Source of the DNA: an uncultured Bacteroidales bacterium
Lineage (GTDB): Bacteria; Bacteroidota; Bacteroidia; Bacteroidales; Bacteroidaceae
Direction: 5' to 3'
DNA: 64,000 nucleotides
Assembly: GCA_902799355.1 (NCBI GenBank)
Contig: CADCAG010000005.1
Span: 1 to 64,000, forward strand
Part shown: positions 52,768 through 61,126 of the stretch, in pieces
Layout of the letters: each line of letters opens with the position of its first letter
Position numbering within the stretch: the stretch's first letter is position 1
Translations under genes and position numbers: made by a program
Notes under the pieces: model-generated
Database searches by the model: none
What the model saw: only the letters and a program-made list of their open reading frames with translations
What the model was told of the DNA's origin: nothing

Positions 52768-54273
52768 ATGAAAACAAAACATGTAAGATATTTGTTCAGC
52801 GTTGTGCTGGCACTGTGGGCTTCGGCCCTCAGTGCCCAGTCACACTGGACATGTGACATCAACGCATATCAATATGATATGACGGTGTATTATGATTTGC
52901 AGACGAACGGCACAGCTATTGCCGACTGGGGCAACTTCGAGGTTGCAGCATTTGTCGGTGATGAGTGTCGCGGCGTAGGCGAGACCATGGCGGCTATTGT
53001 CAACGAAGCAACCGTACATTATGGTTATCTGCGTGTGCGTAGCAATGCGTCAGCAGGCGGTGAAACGGTATCTTTCAAGGTCTATGTCAAGAACGCCAAC
53101 AAAGAGGTTGCCATAGGGAGTGATGCCAACATCACGTTTACACCCAACGGAGCTGAGGGTCTTCCCTCCTCACCGAAGGTGTTCAACATCAGTGTGTATC
53201 AACTGTCATTCCCCGCTACTATCGTAGGCGGTACTGTCTATGGAGCTGGTTCGTATTATGTAGGGTCACAAGCTACGGCAAGAGCGGTAGCTGACAACTA
53301 CTACACCTTTACGAAGTGGATTGACGATGCAGGAGTAGCCATAATGGACAATCCGTATACGGTTACCATGACGAAAGACCTGACACTGTCACCTGTCTTC
53401 ACGCCAGTATCATTCACTATTAGCTACGACTTAAAGGGCGGTGCACTGGCTGACGGTATCACCAATCCCACAAACTACACCATCGAGAGTGAGGACTTTA
53501 CGCTGAACAATCCCACGAAGTACGGATATGACTTCCTGGGATGGACAGGTACCGATCTCACAGCTCCCACCCTGCAAGTGACGGTGGTAAAGGGCAGCTA
53601 TGACAACCGCAGTTACACAGCACAGTGGCAGCCTATAGCCTACCCCATCACCTATGACCTTGCCGGTGGTACGGTGGAACTGGACAATCCTGAGAATTAC
53701 ACCATCGAGAGTGAGACCTTCACGTTGACCAATCCGACACGTAAGGGATACACCTTCGCAGGATGGACAGGAACAGGTATTGACGGTAAGGCTATGACGG
53801 TGACGATTGCCAAGGGTAGCTCAGGCGCTCTCGCTTATACGGCAACATGGACGCCTATCACTTACACCATCACCTACGATCTGGATGGTGGTATGTGGAG
53901 AGAAGGTTATGCAACGAACCCCACAAGCTATACCATAGAGACCGAAGCCATCTACCTGGTTAACCCAAGGAAGAGCGGTTTCTCTTTCGCCGGTTGGACG
54001 GGTACGGGGCTCACCGAACCTACCTTCATGGTTTCTATTCCCAAGGGCAGCACGGGCGACTACTCCTTCAAGGCAACGTGGTCTGACCAGCTGTTGATGG
54101 GCGATGTCAATGGTGACGGTATCATCTCTGCCGTCGACGCGAACTTGTGTGTCGAGTATCTGCTGAATGGCAGTGCTCCCGACTTCAATGCTGATGCTGC
54201 TGATATGGACAAGAACGGTTCAGTTACAGAGGCTGATGTTACTGCAATTATTAACAAAATCTTAAATCCTTAA
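52768..54273 (+). CDS. Secreted InlB-repeat protein with a C-terminal dockerin
   Basis: The 501-residue protein has a signal peptide (MKTKHVRYLFSVVLALWASALSA), then a module with FEVAAFVGDECRGVG that is shared with the end of the preceding giant. A divergent InlB-like repeat lies at about 150-212, followed by three InlB-like B repeats at about 213-440 (YDLAGGTVELDNPENYTIESE, PTRKGYTFAGWTGTG, YTATW). The last 60 residues are a type I dockerin with two canonical calcium loops: DVNGDGIISAVD, with ligands at positions 1, 3, 5, 9 and 12, and DMDKNGSVTEAD. There is no T9SS-like tail, unlike the other three proteins of the operon. The dockerin may attach it to a cohesin partner; the next gene starts with a cohesin-like domain. 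The start is 14 bp after the previous stop. Confidence 0.88.
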   Translation: MKTKHVRYLFSVVLALWASALSAQSHWTCDINAYQYDMTVYYDLQTNGTAIADWGNFEVAAFVGDECRGVGETMAAIVNEATVHYGYLRVRSNASAGGETVSFKVYVKNANKEVAIGSDANITFTPNGAEGLPSSPKVFNISVYQLSFPATIVGGTVYGAGSYYVGSQATARAVADNYYTFTKWIDDAGVAIMDNPYTVTMTKDLTLSPVFTPVSFTISYDLKGGALADGITNPTNYTIESEDFTLNNPTKYGYDFLGWTGTDLTAPTLQVTVVKGSYDNRSYTAQWQPIAYPITYDLAGGTVELDNPENYTIESETFTLTNPTRKGYTFAGWTGTGIDGKAMTVTIAKGSSGALAYTATWTPITYTITYDLDGGMWREGYATNPTSYTIETEAIYLVNPRKSGFSFAGWTGTGLTEPTFMVSIPKGSTGDYSFKATWSDQLLMGDVNGDGIISAVDANLCVEYLLNGSAPDFNADAADMDKNGSVTEADVTAIINKILNP

Positions 54274-54277
54274 TTCC

Positions 54278-56149
54278 ATGAAGAAGAATTTGATACTATT
54301 CTTAACCTTATTCTTGGGGTTAAAGACAATGGCTGCTGTGGAACCGACAGTTTCACTTTCAGACCTGAAGATGAAGCCTGGCACAGAGGCCACAGTTTCT
54401 ATGGAACTGCAGAATGCCGACTATGCCATCACCTCTTTGCAGGGCGACTTCGTCCTGCCAGAAGGTGTTACAGTATCGGATGTCACACTGGTTAGCAGCC
54501 GTTTTAAGACGAATAATTCTGTAGTGTCACATGTCGTCAATGCTAACGCACAACGTTTCGTAGTTACAGCCAACAAGGAATATGGTGCTATAGCATCGGT
54601 CGATGGTACATCAGGCGCTGTCATCTCTTTCAAGGTGAAGGTTGCTGAGAATGTAGCGTATGGCAAGTACTCCATAGGCATTGCCAATGTAGAACTGGGC
54701 GATGCACAGTTCAAGTCGCATTATGCAGGATGTACAGCCACACTGTCGGTATATGACGAGTTTACCGTGACTGCCAAGGCTGCCGATGCGCAAATGGGTA
54801 CCGTCACTGGTTCAGGCACCTTCGAATATGGCGAGGAGGCGACCGTCACGGCTACTGCCAATGAGGGTTATCACTTCGTGAGTTGGTCTGCTAACGGCGT
54901 TATCGTATCAGTGTCTGACACCTATACGTTTACTGTTGGTGAAAACATCACGCTGACGGCTACGTTCGCTCCAAACATGTACACCCTGACTTTCGTACTG
55001 AACAACGGTGAAGAGAATGTGGTCAAGACGCAGAACTACGGTACTGAGCTAAAGGCTCCGGAGAATCTGAAGAAGACAGGTTACAGTTTCAGTGGATGGA
55101 GTCCTGAGGTTCCTGCGACAGTTCCTGCTGGAAACATGACGTACACTGCTCAGTGGACGATCAATCAGTACAGCATGACCTTCGTGCTGAACAATGGTGA
55201 AGAGAACATCGTCATCAAGCAGGACTACGCTACTGAGCTTGTCGCTCCTATTCCCACCAAGGAAGGCCATACGTTCGCAGGATGGGACAAAGCAGTTCCG
55301 GCCACCATTCCTGCTGAGGACATGACGTTCAATGCCACATGGTCTGTCAAGCAGTACACCATGACCTTCAAATTGAACAATGGTAAGCCTAACGTTGTAA
55401 AGACCCTGGACTTCGGTTCTGAGCTGAAGGCTCCTGAGAATGTGGAGAAGACAGGATATGTCCTCACCGGTTGGGATCCAGAGCTGCCAGCAACAGTTCC
55501 AAGTGGCGACATGATCTTTGAGGCTGTTTGGGCACCGGAAGTGTACGCCATCACCTATAACCTTGCTGGCGGTCAACTGGCAGAGGGTGACACCAACCCA
55601 GACACGTACACCATTGAGAGTGACGCTATCACGCTGAAGAACCCGACACGTGAGGGCTACACCTTCGCTGGTTGGACGGGTACAGGTATTGAGGGCTCCT
55701 CTATGGAGGTGACCATCGCCAAGGGTAGCATGGGAGCCCGTACGTACACTGCTACGTGGACACCTATCACCTACACTATCAGCTATGAATTAGCCGGTGG
55801 TCAGTTGGCACAGGGCGAGTCGAACCCTGGCACGTATACCATCGAGAGTGACGCTATCACGCTGAAGAACCCGACACGTGAGGGTCACGACTTCATAGGT
55901 TGGACGGGTACTGGCCTTACTGAGGCGACCATGACAGTGACTATCGCCAAGGGAAGCATCGGCAACCGCACGTACACGGCCACATGGAAAGAGGCCACAG
56001 GCATCCAGCACATCTTCAGCGACAGTAAGACCGTCAATGTCTATACCGTCTCTGGTGCATTAGTAGGTCGCGACATGACTGCTGACGAGGTGCTCCAGCT
56101 CAAGCGTGGCATCTATGTCATCAATGGCAGAAAGATTACTGTCAGATAA
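54278..56149 (+). CDS. Secreted protein with N-terminal cohesin-like domain, InlB repeats and T9SS-like tail
   Basis: The 623-residue protein has a signal peptide (MKKNLILFLTLFLGLKTMAA), followed at about 20-155 by a nine-strand-like domain with the cohesin pattern: LKMKPGTEATVSMELQNADY, GDFVLPEGVTVSDV, SGAVISFKVKVAENVAYGKY, IGIANVELGD. Then come a divergent InlB repeat (about 160-225), three short B repeats of about 62-66 residues (FVLNNGEENVVKTQNYGTEL, GYSFSGWSPEVPATVPAG), and two long B repeats of 76 residues that are nearly identical over 41 bp. The end (VNVYTVSGALVGRDM, KRGIYVINGRKITVR) resembles a T9SS sorting tail, so it should be anchored outside the cell. It lies 4 bp after the dockerin gene. 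The cohesin reading is inference from fold pattern, not proven. Confidence 0.8.
   Translation: MKKNLILFLTLFLGLKTMAAVEPTVSLSDLKMKPGTEATVSMELQNADYAITSLQGDFVLPEGVTVSDVTLVSSRFKTNNSVVSHVVNANAQRFVVTANKEYGAIASVDGTSGAVISFKVKVAENVAYGKYSIGIANVELGDAQFKSHYAGCTATLSVYDEFTVTAKAADAQMGTVTGSGTFEYGEEATVTATANEGYHFVSWSANGVIVSVSDTYTFTVGENITLTATFAPNMYTLTFVLNNGEENVVKTQNYGTELKAPENLKKTGYSFSGWSPEVPATVPAGNMTYTAQWTINQYSMTFVLNNGEENIVIKQDYATELVAPIPTKEGHTFAGWDKAVPATIPAEDMTFNATWSVKQYTMTFKLNNGKPNVVKTLDFGSELKAPENVEKTGYVLTGWDPELPATVPSGDMIFEAVWAPEVYAITYNLAGGQLAEGDTNPDTYTIESDAITLKNPTREGYTFAGWTGTGIEGSSMEVTIAKGSMGARTYTATWTPITYTISYELAGGQLAQGESNPGTYTIESDAITLKNPTREGHDFIGWTGTGLTEATMTVTIAKGSIGNRTYTATWKEATGIQHIFSDSKTVNVYTVSGALVGRDMTADEVLQLKRGIYVINGRKITVR
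55616..55884. repeat. Perfect 41-bp direct repeat in two B-repeat modules
   Basis: The same 41 bases occur at 55616-55656 and 55844-55884, 228 bp (76 codons) apart. This shows a recent in-frame module duplication and a site for copy-number change. Confidence 0.85.
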
Positions 56150-56174
56150 AACACTATCATTAACCTATTCCAAG

Positions 56175-56213
56175 CAGGTGCATTACAGATAAATGTAGTG
56201 TACCTGTTTTTTA
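56175..56213 (+). terminator. Intrinsic terminator of the surface-protein operon
   Basis: CAGGT...CATTACA pairs with TGTAGTG...ACCTG around a GATAAA loop, followed by six Ts (56207-56212). It separates the four surface genes from the fimbrial locus. Confidence 0.8.
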
Positions 56214-56320
56214 TGTAGTTTTTGTTAGCCATTGTTAACGATTTACTTTTTTTGTATTAAATATTGTTAACATGTGACTAATAATAGGTGTGTATTGTTC
56301 TATTATTAAGAAAAATTTTC

Positions 56321-56328
56321 TAATTTTG
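56321..56328 (+). promoter_or_regulatory. -7 box for the fimbrial locus
   Basis: TAATTTTG, 44 bases before the ATG at 56373. A TTG exists upstream (56295-56297) at a long spacing of 23. Confidence 0.6.
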
Positions 56329-56372
56329 CACATATTGTCGAACAACCTTTACAATCAATCAGAAAACTGTAG

Positions 56373-57641
56373 ATGTATAAAGCAGTAATACATATAATAA
56401 AAGTAGCATCCATTACCTTACTGTTGGTGTGCCACGTGTTAGCTGTCAGAGGCCAACAACCATTCCACATGACAATAGGTAACAACTTGCTATACGACGC
56501 TACGCTGACGCCCAATCTCCGTATCGGCATTAGGCTCGCAGAGCACTGGTCGGCAGGACTTACCGCAGGGTACCGGCCTTGGCCTACCGATGACGAGACC
56601 AATACCAAGTGGCGGCATCTGCTGCTTTCTCCCGACATCCGGTACTGGTTCAAGGGGGTGAACACGGGACATTTCATCGGGGGCAACCTCATATACGCCC
56701 ACTACAACATAGCTAATGTAGATCCCATCATCTACAATGCAGCTAAAGATATTCGACGTCAGGGAGACCTTGGCGCCGTTGGTGCTTTTTATGGATACTC
56801 GTGGCCATTGGGGCGTTATTGGAACATCGAGGCACAGATAGGAGCCGCTGTGGCTTACACCAAATATTCGGCTTATGCCTGCGGACATTGCGGTAAGAAA
56901 CTGAAGGACGACAGCAAGGTGCTGTTGATGCCTCAGGCCGCCCTGTCGGTGGTTTACAACATACCTGGTCGTCCACGCAAGACCAAAGAGGAGCCACAGA
57001 TTATCATCGAGGAACCGATAGCAGAGCCACAGATAGAGCTGCCAGTAAGACCTGCTCCTGAACCTGTTTTCGAGGAGCCCGTTGTGGTTGAACAGAAGTC
57101 GGAGCCTGTCATTGCCAAAACAAAAGTCAGAGACACCCTGTATGTCCACTTCCCCTGGAGCAAGAGTGTGCTTAGCGAAGACTTCCGTGAGAACCGCGAG
57201 ACCCTGCAGCGCATCATCGATGCCACCCGCGAGTCGGCAAGCAATGGCAACATGACCATCAAGAAGATACAGATTGTGGGTTTGGCATCTGTAGAGGGTA
57301 ACACAGCATATAACGAGCGCTTGGCCCATAACCGTGCCCTGGCTCTGAAGAAATATGTGCAGCAGCACGTAGACCTACCTGACGAGAAGTTCGAGATTGT
57401 CGGTGGCGGCGAAGCATGGGAGTGGTTCCGCAAGCAACTGGTGGAGAATGTCGACCAGCGTCCCGACCTGAAGCGCGCTATCGAAATCATCGACACTGCC
57501 CCCAATGTCAACAACCGCAAGTGGCGCCTGCACGTCATGAACCACGGACAGACATGGGAGTACATCCGCCGTCACATCCTGAAGAATCAGCGTAACTCTG
57601 GCTACATCATCGTCTACTACGAAGACGACGAAAAGCAGTAA
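56373..57641 (+). CDS. DUF3575/OmpA-like outer-membrane protein of a fimbrial locus
   Basis: The 422-residue protein has a signal peptide and an N-terminal beta-barrel-like part of about 200 residues (MTIGNNLLYDATLTPNLRIGI, HLLLSPDIRYWFKG, FIGGNLIYAHYN), as in DUF3575 proteins of Bacteroidales fimbrial operons. A Pro/Glu-rich linker follows (about 205-245), then an OmpA-type C-terminal domain (IQIVGLASVEGNTAYNERLAH, RALALKKYVQQH) that may bind peptidoglycan. It is the first gene of the fimbrial unit, 56 bp before the first fimbrillin. In Porphyromonas and Bacteroides such proteins accompany FimA/Mfa1 loci, but their exact role is unclear. Confidence 0.83.
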   Translation: MYKAVIHIIKVASITLLLVCHVLAVRGQQPFHMTIGNNLLYDATLTPNLRIGIRLAEHWSAGLTAGYRPWPTDDETNTKWRHLLLSPDIRYWFKGVNTGHFIGGNLIYAHYNIANVDPIIYNAAKDIRRQGDLGAVGAFYGYSWPLGRYWNIEAQIGAAVAYTKYSAYACGHCGKKLKDDSKVLLMPQAALSVVYNIPGRPRKTKEEPQIIIEEPIAEPQIELPVRPAPEPVFEEPVVVEQKSEPVIAKTKVRDTLYVHFPWSKSVLSEDFRENRETLQRIIDATRESASNGNMTIKKIQIVGLASVEGNTAYNERLAHNRALALKKYVQQHVDLPDEKFEIVGGGEAWEWFRKQLVENVDQRPDLKRAIEIIDTAPNVNNRKWRLHVMNHGQTWEYIRRHILKNQRNSGYIIVYYEDDEKQ

Positions 57642-57697
57642 CGTACTGATTTAGAAACAATAAAAATCAAATAATAATAACAAAAAACCAAACAACG

Positions 57698-59917
57698 ATG
57701 AAAAAGTATTTCAGTTATGCTTTGTCGGGTGCGATAGCACTTGTAAGCATGTATGTCTTCACAGCTTGCTCGTCTTCTGACGACACTTTGGCTGAACAAC
57801 CGAAGGAGACGAATCCCAACTACAATCCCGACACTGGCGAGGTGTTGACTAAGTTCGTCTTTAACGTTGCTACCGGCAACACCACTCGTCAGACATCAGC
57901 GGCTACGCAAGCTACCAGCTCTGATGTTTTCCGTGGTATCAATAGTGCAGTGCTTCTGTCGTTTAAGCAAGCTGATGACAGCAAGCACATTTCAGCGGCA
58001 ACTACCGCAGACAAGCGTTACGACCTGGAAAGCATTATGTCTTCTGGAAGCATTGACCAAACTAATTCACACCGCGTCATTGAGACTTCGCTGCCTCTGA
58101 ACACCAACTCGTTGATTTTATATGGAAAAGCCATCCAGCCCACTCCGGCAGACTACGAAGCGTATGGTCACCTGGAGGATTTCACCATTGCTGACCCTAC
58201 AGCTACAGGCCTTGACATGAGCAAGACCAATATTGAGTTGGCTTCACGCATCAATGGCAATCTGGATAATTACCAGAAGATTGGAAACCTGCTGGGTGGT
58301 ATCCTTACCTGTATCATGCACTCCAACCTTGATGGTGACCACAAAAGCGCTGTCACTTTCCAGGGAAATCCTGTTGTTTACCCTGATGGCATTTATTGGT
58401 CTTCCTATGCAAATCCGGGAGGCACAAGTCCTGTAACTCCTGCTCACGACCTCTATGCTTTGGAGAAAAAGCTGGCTGACGTCTACAAGGAGATGACAAA
58501 CATTCGCGATACTGAAGGTGAACTTCGTGGCGGCTGTGCACATAGCCTTATTTACACTATTCAGGCAATCTGGTCTGTCATCAATGAGATACGTGCCGCC
58601 CAGCCATTCTGCAAAGAAGAGGCTGTTGCTCAAGCACTTGCTAATCATATCCATAACCGTATAGGAAATTATTTCAACGGTACTGTTCCTACCACTGGCG
58701 CAGAAGTAACAGGTGTCAGCATTAAGACTGCTACTGATCAAATCATATCTGCCTTTGCAGCAGACACGGCTTGGCCTACCGAAGCTGGTACAAAACCATC
58801 AAGTTTTTCGAGCATCAGTAGCTTAAATCTGAACCAATTCCCTGAAGAAATGTATCATTTGCCTGCAGGTGCAGCACATTATAAGTTTGATAGTACAAAA
58901 CAACAGTTCATATATCAACAGGACTACAATACCAGTGCTGTGGGTGGCGGATCTTTCAACGTCACAAGCTACTATTATCCTGCAGAGCTTTGCTATTTCG
59001 GCAACAGTCCTATCCGTACTGCAAGCGCTCAGGTAAGACCTGCTGATTATCCTAATGGCGTGTCCACATGGAAGAATGATGCCAGCTGGAACTCTAACTG
59101 GAGCGGCACCCATGTGGTTTCCTCCACACAGGCTGTTGCCATGAAGAACAATATCAACTATGGCACCTCACTGCTGAAGACAACAGTACAATATGGTGCG
59201 GCAATCATTTATGACAACAACCACAATATCCAGCATTACAAGGATAATACTATCGCGCCCACAGACGAGCCCAACAAGGCTATCACTGTTGGTGCAACAA
59301 GTTTCCAGCTGAAAGGCATTCTCATTGGTGGACAGTCAAAGAAGGTGGGTTGGAACTACCTGCCAAAGGCTGTTACAGCTCCTGAAACGAACCCCGTAGG
59401 CTATGTCTACGACAATGTATTGGCCAGTACAAGCATTCCTAAAACCGAAAAATCAGATCCCAACTATACACTGGTGTTTGATAACTTCAATGCCACAGCA
59501 GCCAATGCTAGCCCTAGCCAACCCCAAGATAAGGTATATGTTGCTTTGGAATTGATTAACAATACTGGCGAGGACTTCTATGGTGAGCATGGTCTCATAC
59601 GCAATGAAGGAACATTCTACCTGATTGGTGAGCTTGATCCTGCTTCCAAGGCACCCACATGGGCTGACTCAGATCACCCACTGCCTCCATACAATGCTGA
59701 TGGCACAACCAACAAGGTATCTCGTGTATTCATTCAGGACTATATGACCTCTGTCAACTTCAAGATAGGCGAATACTCTCTGCAGCATGCCTACCTGACA
59801 GTGCCTGATTTGCGCTACAGCGCCCTGACACTCGGTCTCTCAGTAGATATGAACTGGGAAACAGGTATCGACTTCGGAGATATTGTTATTGGTGGTGGCG
59901 AGATTACTACACCATAA
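57698..59917 (+). CDS. Major fimbrillin, Mfa1/FimA family
   Basis: The 739-residue precursor has a lipoprotein signal with Cys near residue 24 (VFTACSSSDD), followed by KFVFNVATGNTTRQTSAATQ. In this family the lipidated precursor is trimmed after an Arg and polymerised by strand exchange; Arg in NTTRQ near residue 62 is a candidate site. The body resembles Mfa1-type fimbrillins (LYGKAIQPTPADYEAYG, SYYYPAELCYFGNSPIRTAS, RVFIQDYMTSVNFKIGEYSL, HAYLTVPDLRYSALTLGLS). It is longer than FimA, about Mfa1 size or more. A stable hairpin follows at 59939, and the second fimbrillin (61127) is a paralog. Confidence 0.85.
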   Translation: MKKYFSYALSGAIALVSMYVFTACSSSDDTLAEQPKETNPNYNPDTGEVLTKFVFNVATGNTTRQTSAATQATSSDVFRGINSAVLLSFKQADDSKHISAATTADKRYDLESIMSSGSIDQTNSHRVIETSLPLNTNSLILYGKAIQPTPADYEAYGHLEDFTIADPTATGLDMSKTNIELASRINGNLDNYQKIGNLLGGILTCIMHSNLDGDHKSAVTFQGNPVVYPDGIYWSSYANPGGTSPVTPAHDLYALEKKLADVYKEMTNIRDTEGELRGGCAHSLIYTIQAIWSVINEIRAAQPFCKEEAVAQALANHIHNRIGNYFNGTVPTTGAEVTGVSIKTATDQIISAFAADTAWPTEAGTKPSSFSSISSLNLNQFPEEMYHLPAGAAHYKFDSTKQQFIYQQDYNTSAVGGGSFNVTSYYYPAELCYFGNSPIRTASAQVRPADYPNGVSTWKNDASWNSNWSGTHVVSSTQAVAMKNNINYGTSLLKTTVQYGAAIIYDNNHNIQHYKDNTIAPTDEPNKAITVGATSFQLKGILIGGQSKKVGWNYLPKAVTAPETNPVGYVYDNVLASTSIPKTEKSDPNYTLVFDNFNATAANASPSQPQDKVYVALELINNTGEDFYGEHGLIRNEGTFYLIGELDPASKAPTWADSDHPLPPYNADGTTNKVSRVFIQDYMTSVNFKIGEYSLQHAYLTVPDLRYSALTLGLSVDMNWETGIDFGDIVIGGGEITTP

Positions 59918-59938
59918 TATAGCAACTATGCTTCTCTG

Positions 59939-59984
59939 CTCTTCTGCCGGAATCGTGCCTTATAAAGCACTTCCGGCGGAAGAG
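59939..59984 (+). promoter_or_regulatory. Very stable intergenic hairpin after the major fimbrillin
   Basis: Arms CTCTTC, GCCGGAA and GTGC (59939-59958) pair with GCAC, TTCCGGC and GAAGAG (59967-59984) around an 8-base loop. There is no T tract afterwards, so it is more likely an RNA-stabilising or attenuating element than a full terminator. Confidence 0.7.
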
Positions 59985-60042
59985 AAGGGAATTCCTAATG
60001 CTTGGGCGCGCTAATACATAATTATATAAGAATTATAATTAG

Positions 60043-61098
60043 ATGATGAGAAAAAGATGTGATTTCGTAGAATGGGGCGTATGCATGTTGTTGATGATGA
60101 CATGCTTCTCTGCATGTAGCTCTATTGACGACGATCTGTCGAACTGTAACGAGGAAGGGCAGTTTCAGACGGACTATCAGCTCAAGCTGGTCACCAATAT
60201 GACCACCGAGCTGAAGACCCAGCTGACTACCATGACTGAGCTCAGTGTGGCAGGTTCCTTGGAAACACATCTGAAAAATATCTTCACCGACTTTGCCCAC
60301 GATGTAGACCTCTCCTTCTATGATACGGACAGCGAACGGGAACGTCTGAAACACGACACCCCCATCATGAATGCCAACCAGAAGAGCTATACACTGACAC
60401 TCCCCATGCGACAGTATCTGCACCTGGCAGTAGCCAACATCGCTGAGAACGCTGTGGTGGGTCTGACGGGTGACGAGTACAGCCACACCTCCATGTTAAA
60501 ACAGAGCATTCCAACAGTGCCTGAAGGCTCTTCCGTCGGCGTCCTGCCCTCGCATACGACAGGTCTTTTCACCGCCCGTCAAGCTATGGAGGTGCTGGAG
60601 GGTGTTGACCAGACGTTCAATGTGCGACTGTATATGGCTAATTGTGCCGCAACGTTAGTGCTCGATCTCAAAGGACAGACCTACAAGGATATCAAGGTTT
60701 ACGGTACAGGTTTTGCCAATGAGTTCCACATCAGTGACAGCACCTACGTCTATCCTACTACGTCACCGCTCATTCGGGCTGACAAAGTGGCTACTTCCAA
60801 CGACCTGCTGTGTTACTGCACGGTGAACTTCCCTTCACGGGATGCTATCTTAGCATCAGCACAGCGACGGGCAGGAGAGAAGCCATCTCTCTGGCAACTA
60901 AAGGTCTATCTCACAAAAATGGACGATTCAGTCACTGAAACAGTGCTGGACATCACCGAACCGCTGAAAGCAGGTGACTTGAAGATTATCAAGGGCTCGC
61001 TCGACGACGAGGGTGCCGTCCGGCCATACGACAGCACAGTGGGTGTTAGCGTCACCCTGGACTGGAACAAAGGCGGGACATACGATCCCGAACTATAA
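60043..61098 (+). CDS. FimB/Mfa2-type fimbrial anchor lipoprotein
   Basis: The 351-residue lipoprotein has CFSACSSIDDDLSNC at the end of its signal; the DDLSNC after the lipidated Cys is a hallmark of the FimB/Mfa2 family, which anchors fimbriae in the outer membrane and limits their length. The body has the two beta sandwiches typical of the family (LPMRQYLHLAVANIAENAV, AANCAATLVLDL region, WQLKVYLTKMDDSVTETVLD). It starts 125 bp after the fimbrillin stop, beyond the hairpin at 59939. Two adjacent ATGs (60043 and 60046) can start it. Confidence 0.85.
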   Translation: MMRKRCDFVEWGVCMLLMMTCFSACSSIDDDLSNCNEEGQFQTDYQLKLVTNMTTELKTQLTTMTELSVAGSLETHLKNIFTDFAHDVDLSFYDTDSERERLKHDTPIMNANQKSYTLTLPMRQYLHLAVANIAENAVVGLTGDEYSHTSMLKQSIPTVPEGSSVGVLPSHTTGLFTARQAMEVLEGVDQTFNVRLYMANCAATLVLDLKGQTYKDIKVYGTGFANEFHISDSTYVYPTTSPLIRADKVATSNDLLCYCTVNFPSRDAILASAQRRAGEKPSLWQLKVYLTKMDDSVTETVLDITEPLKAGDLKIIKGSLDDEGAVRPYDSTVGVSVTLDWNKGGTYDPEL

Positions 61099-61126
61099 CC
61101 ACTGTATTATATAAATAGGTACGCGC

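Noticed and set aside
52768-54273. Reading the dockerin as evidence of a cellulosome
   Set aside because: There are no catalytic dockerin proteins or scaffoldin with several cohesins in the window, so only a one-to-one docking pair can be proposed.
56490-57368. Minus-strand open frame of 292 codons opposite the DUF3575/OmpA-like gene
   Set aside because: It is a codon-usage shadow of a well-supported gene; the product is Cys/His/Leu-rich with no recognisable domain and no promoter.
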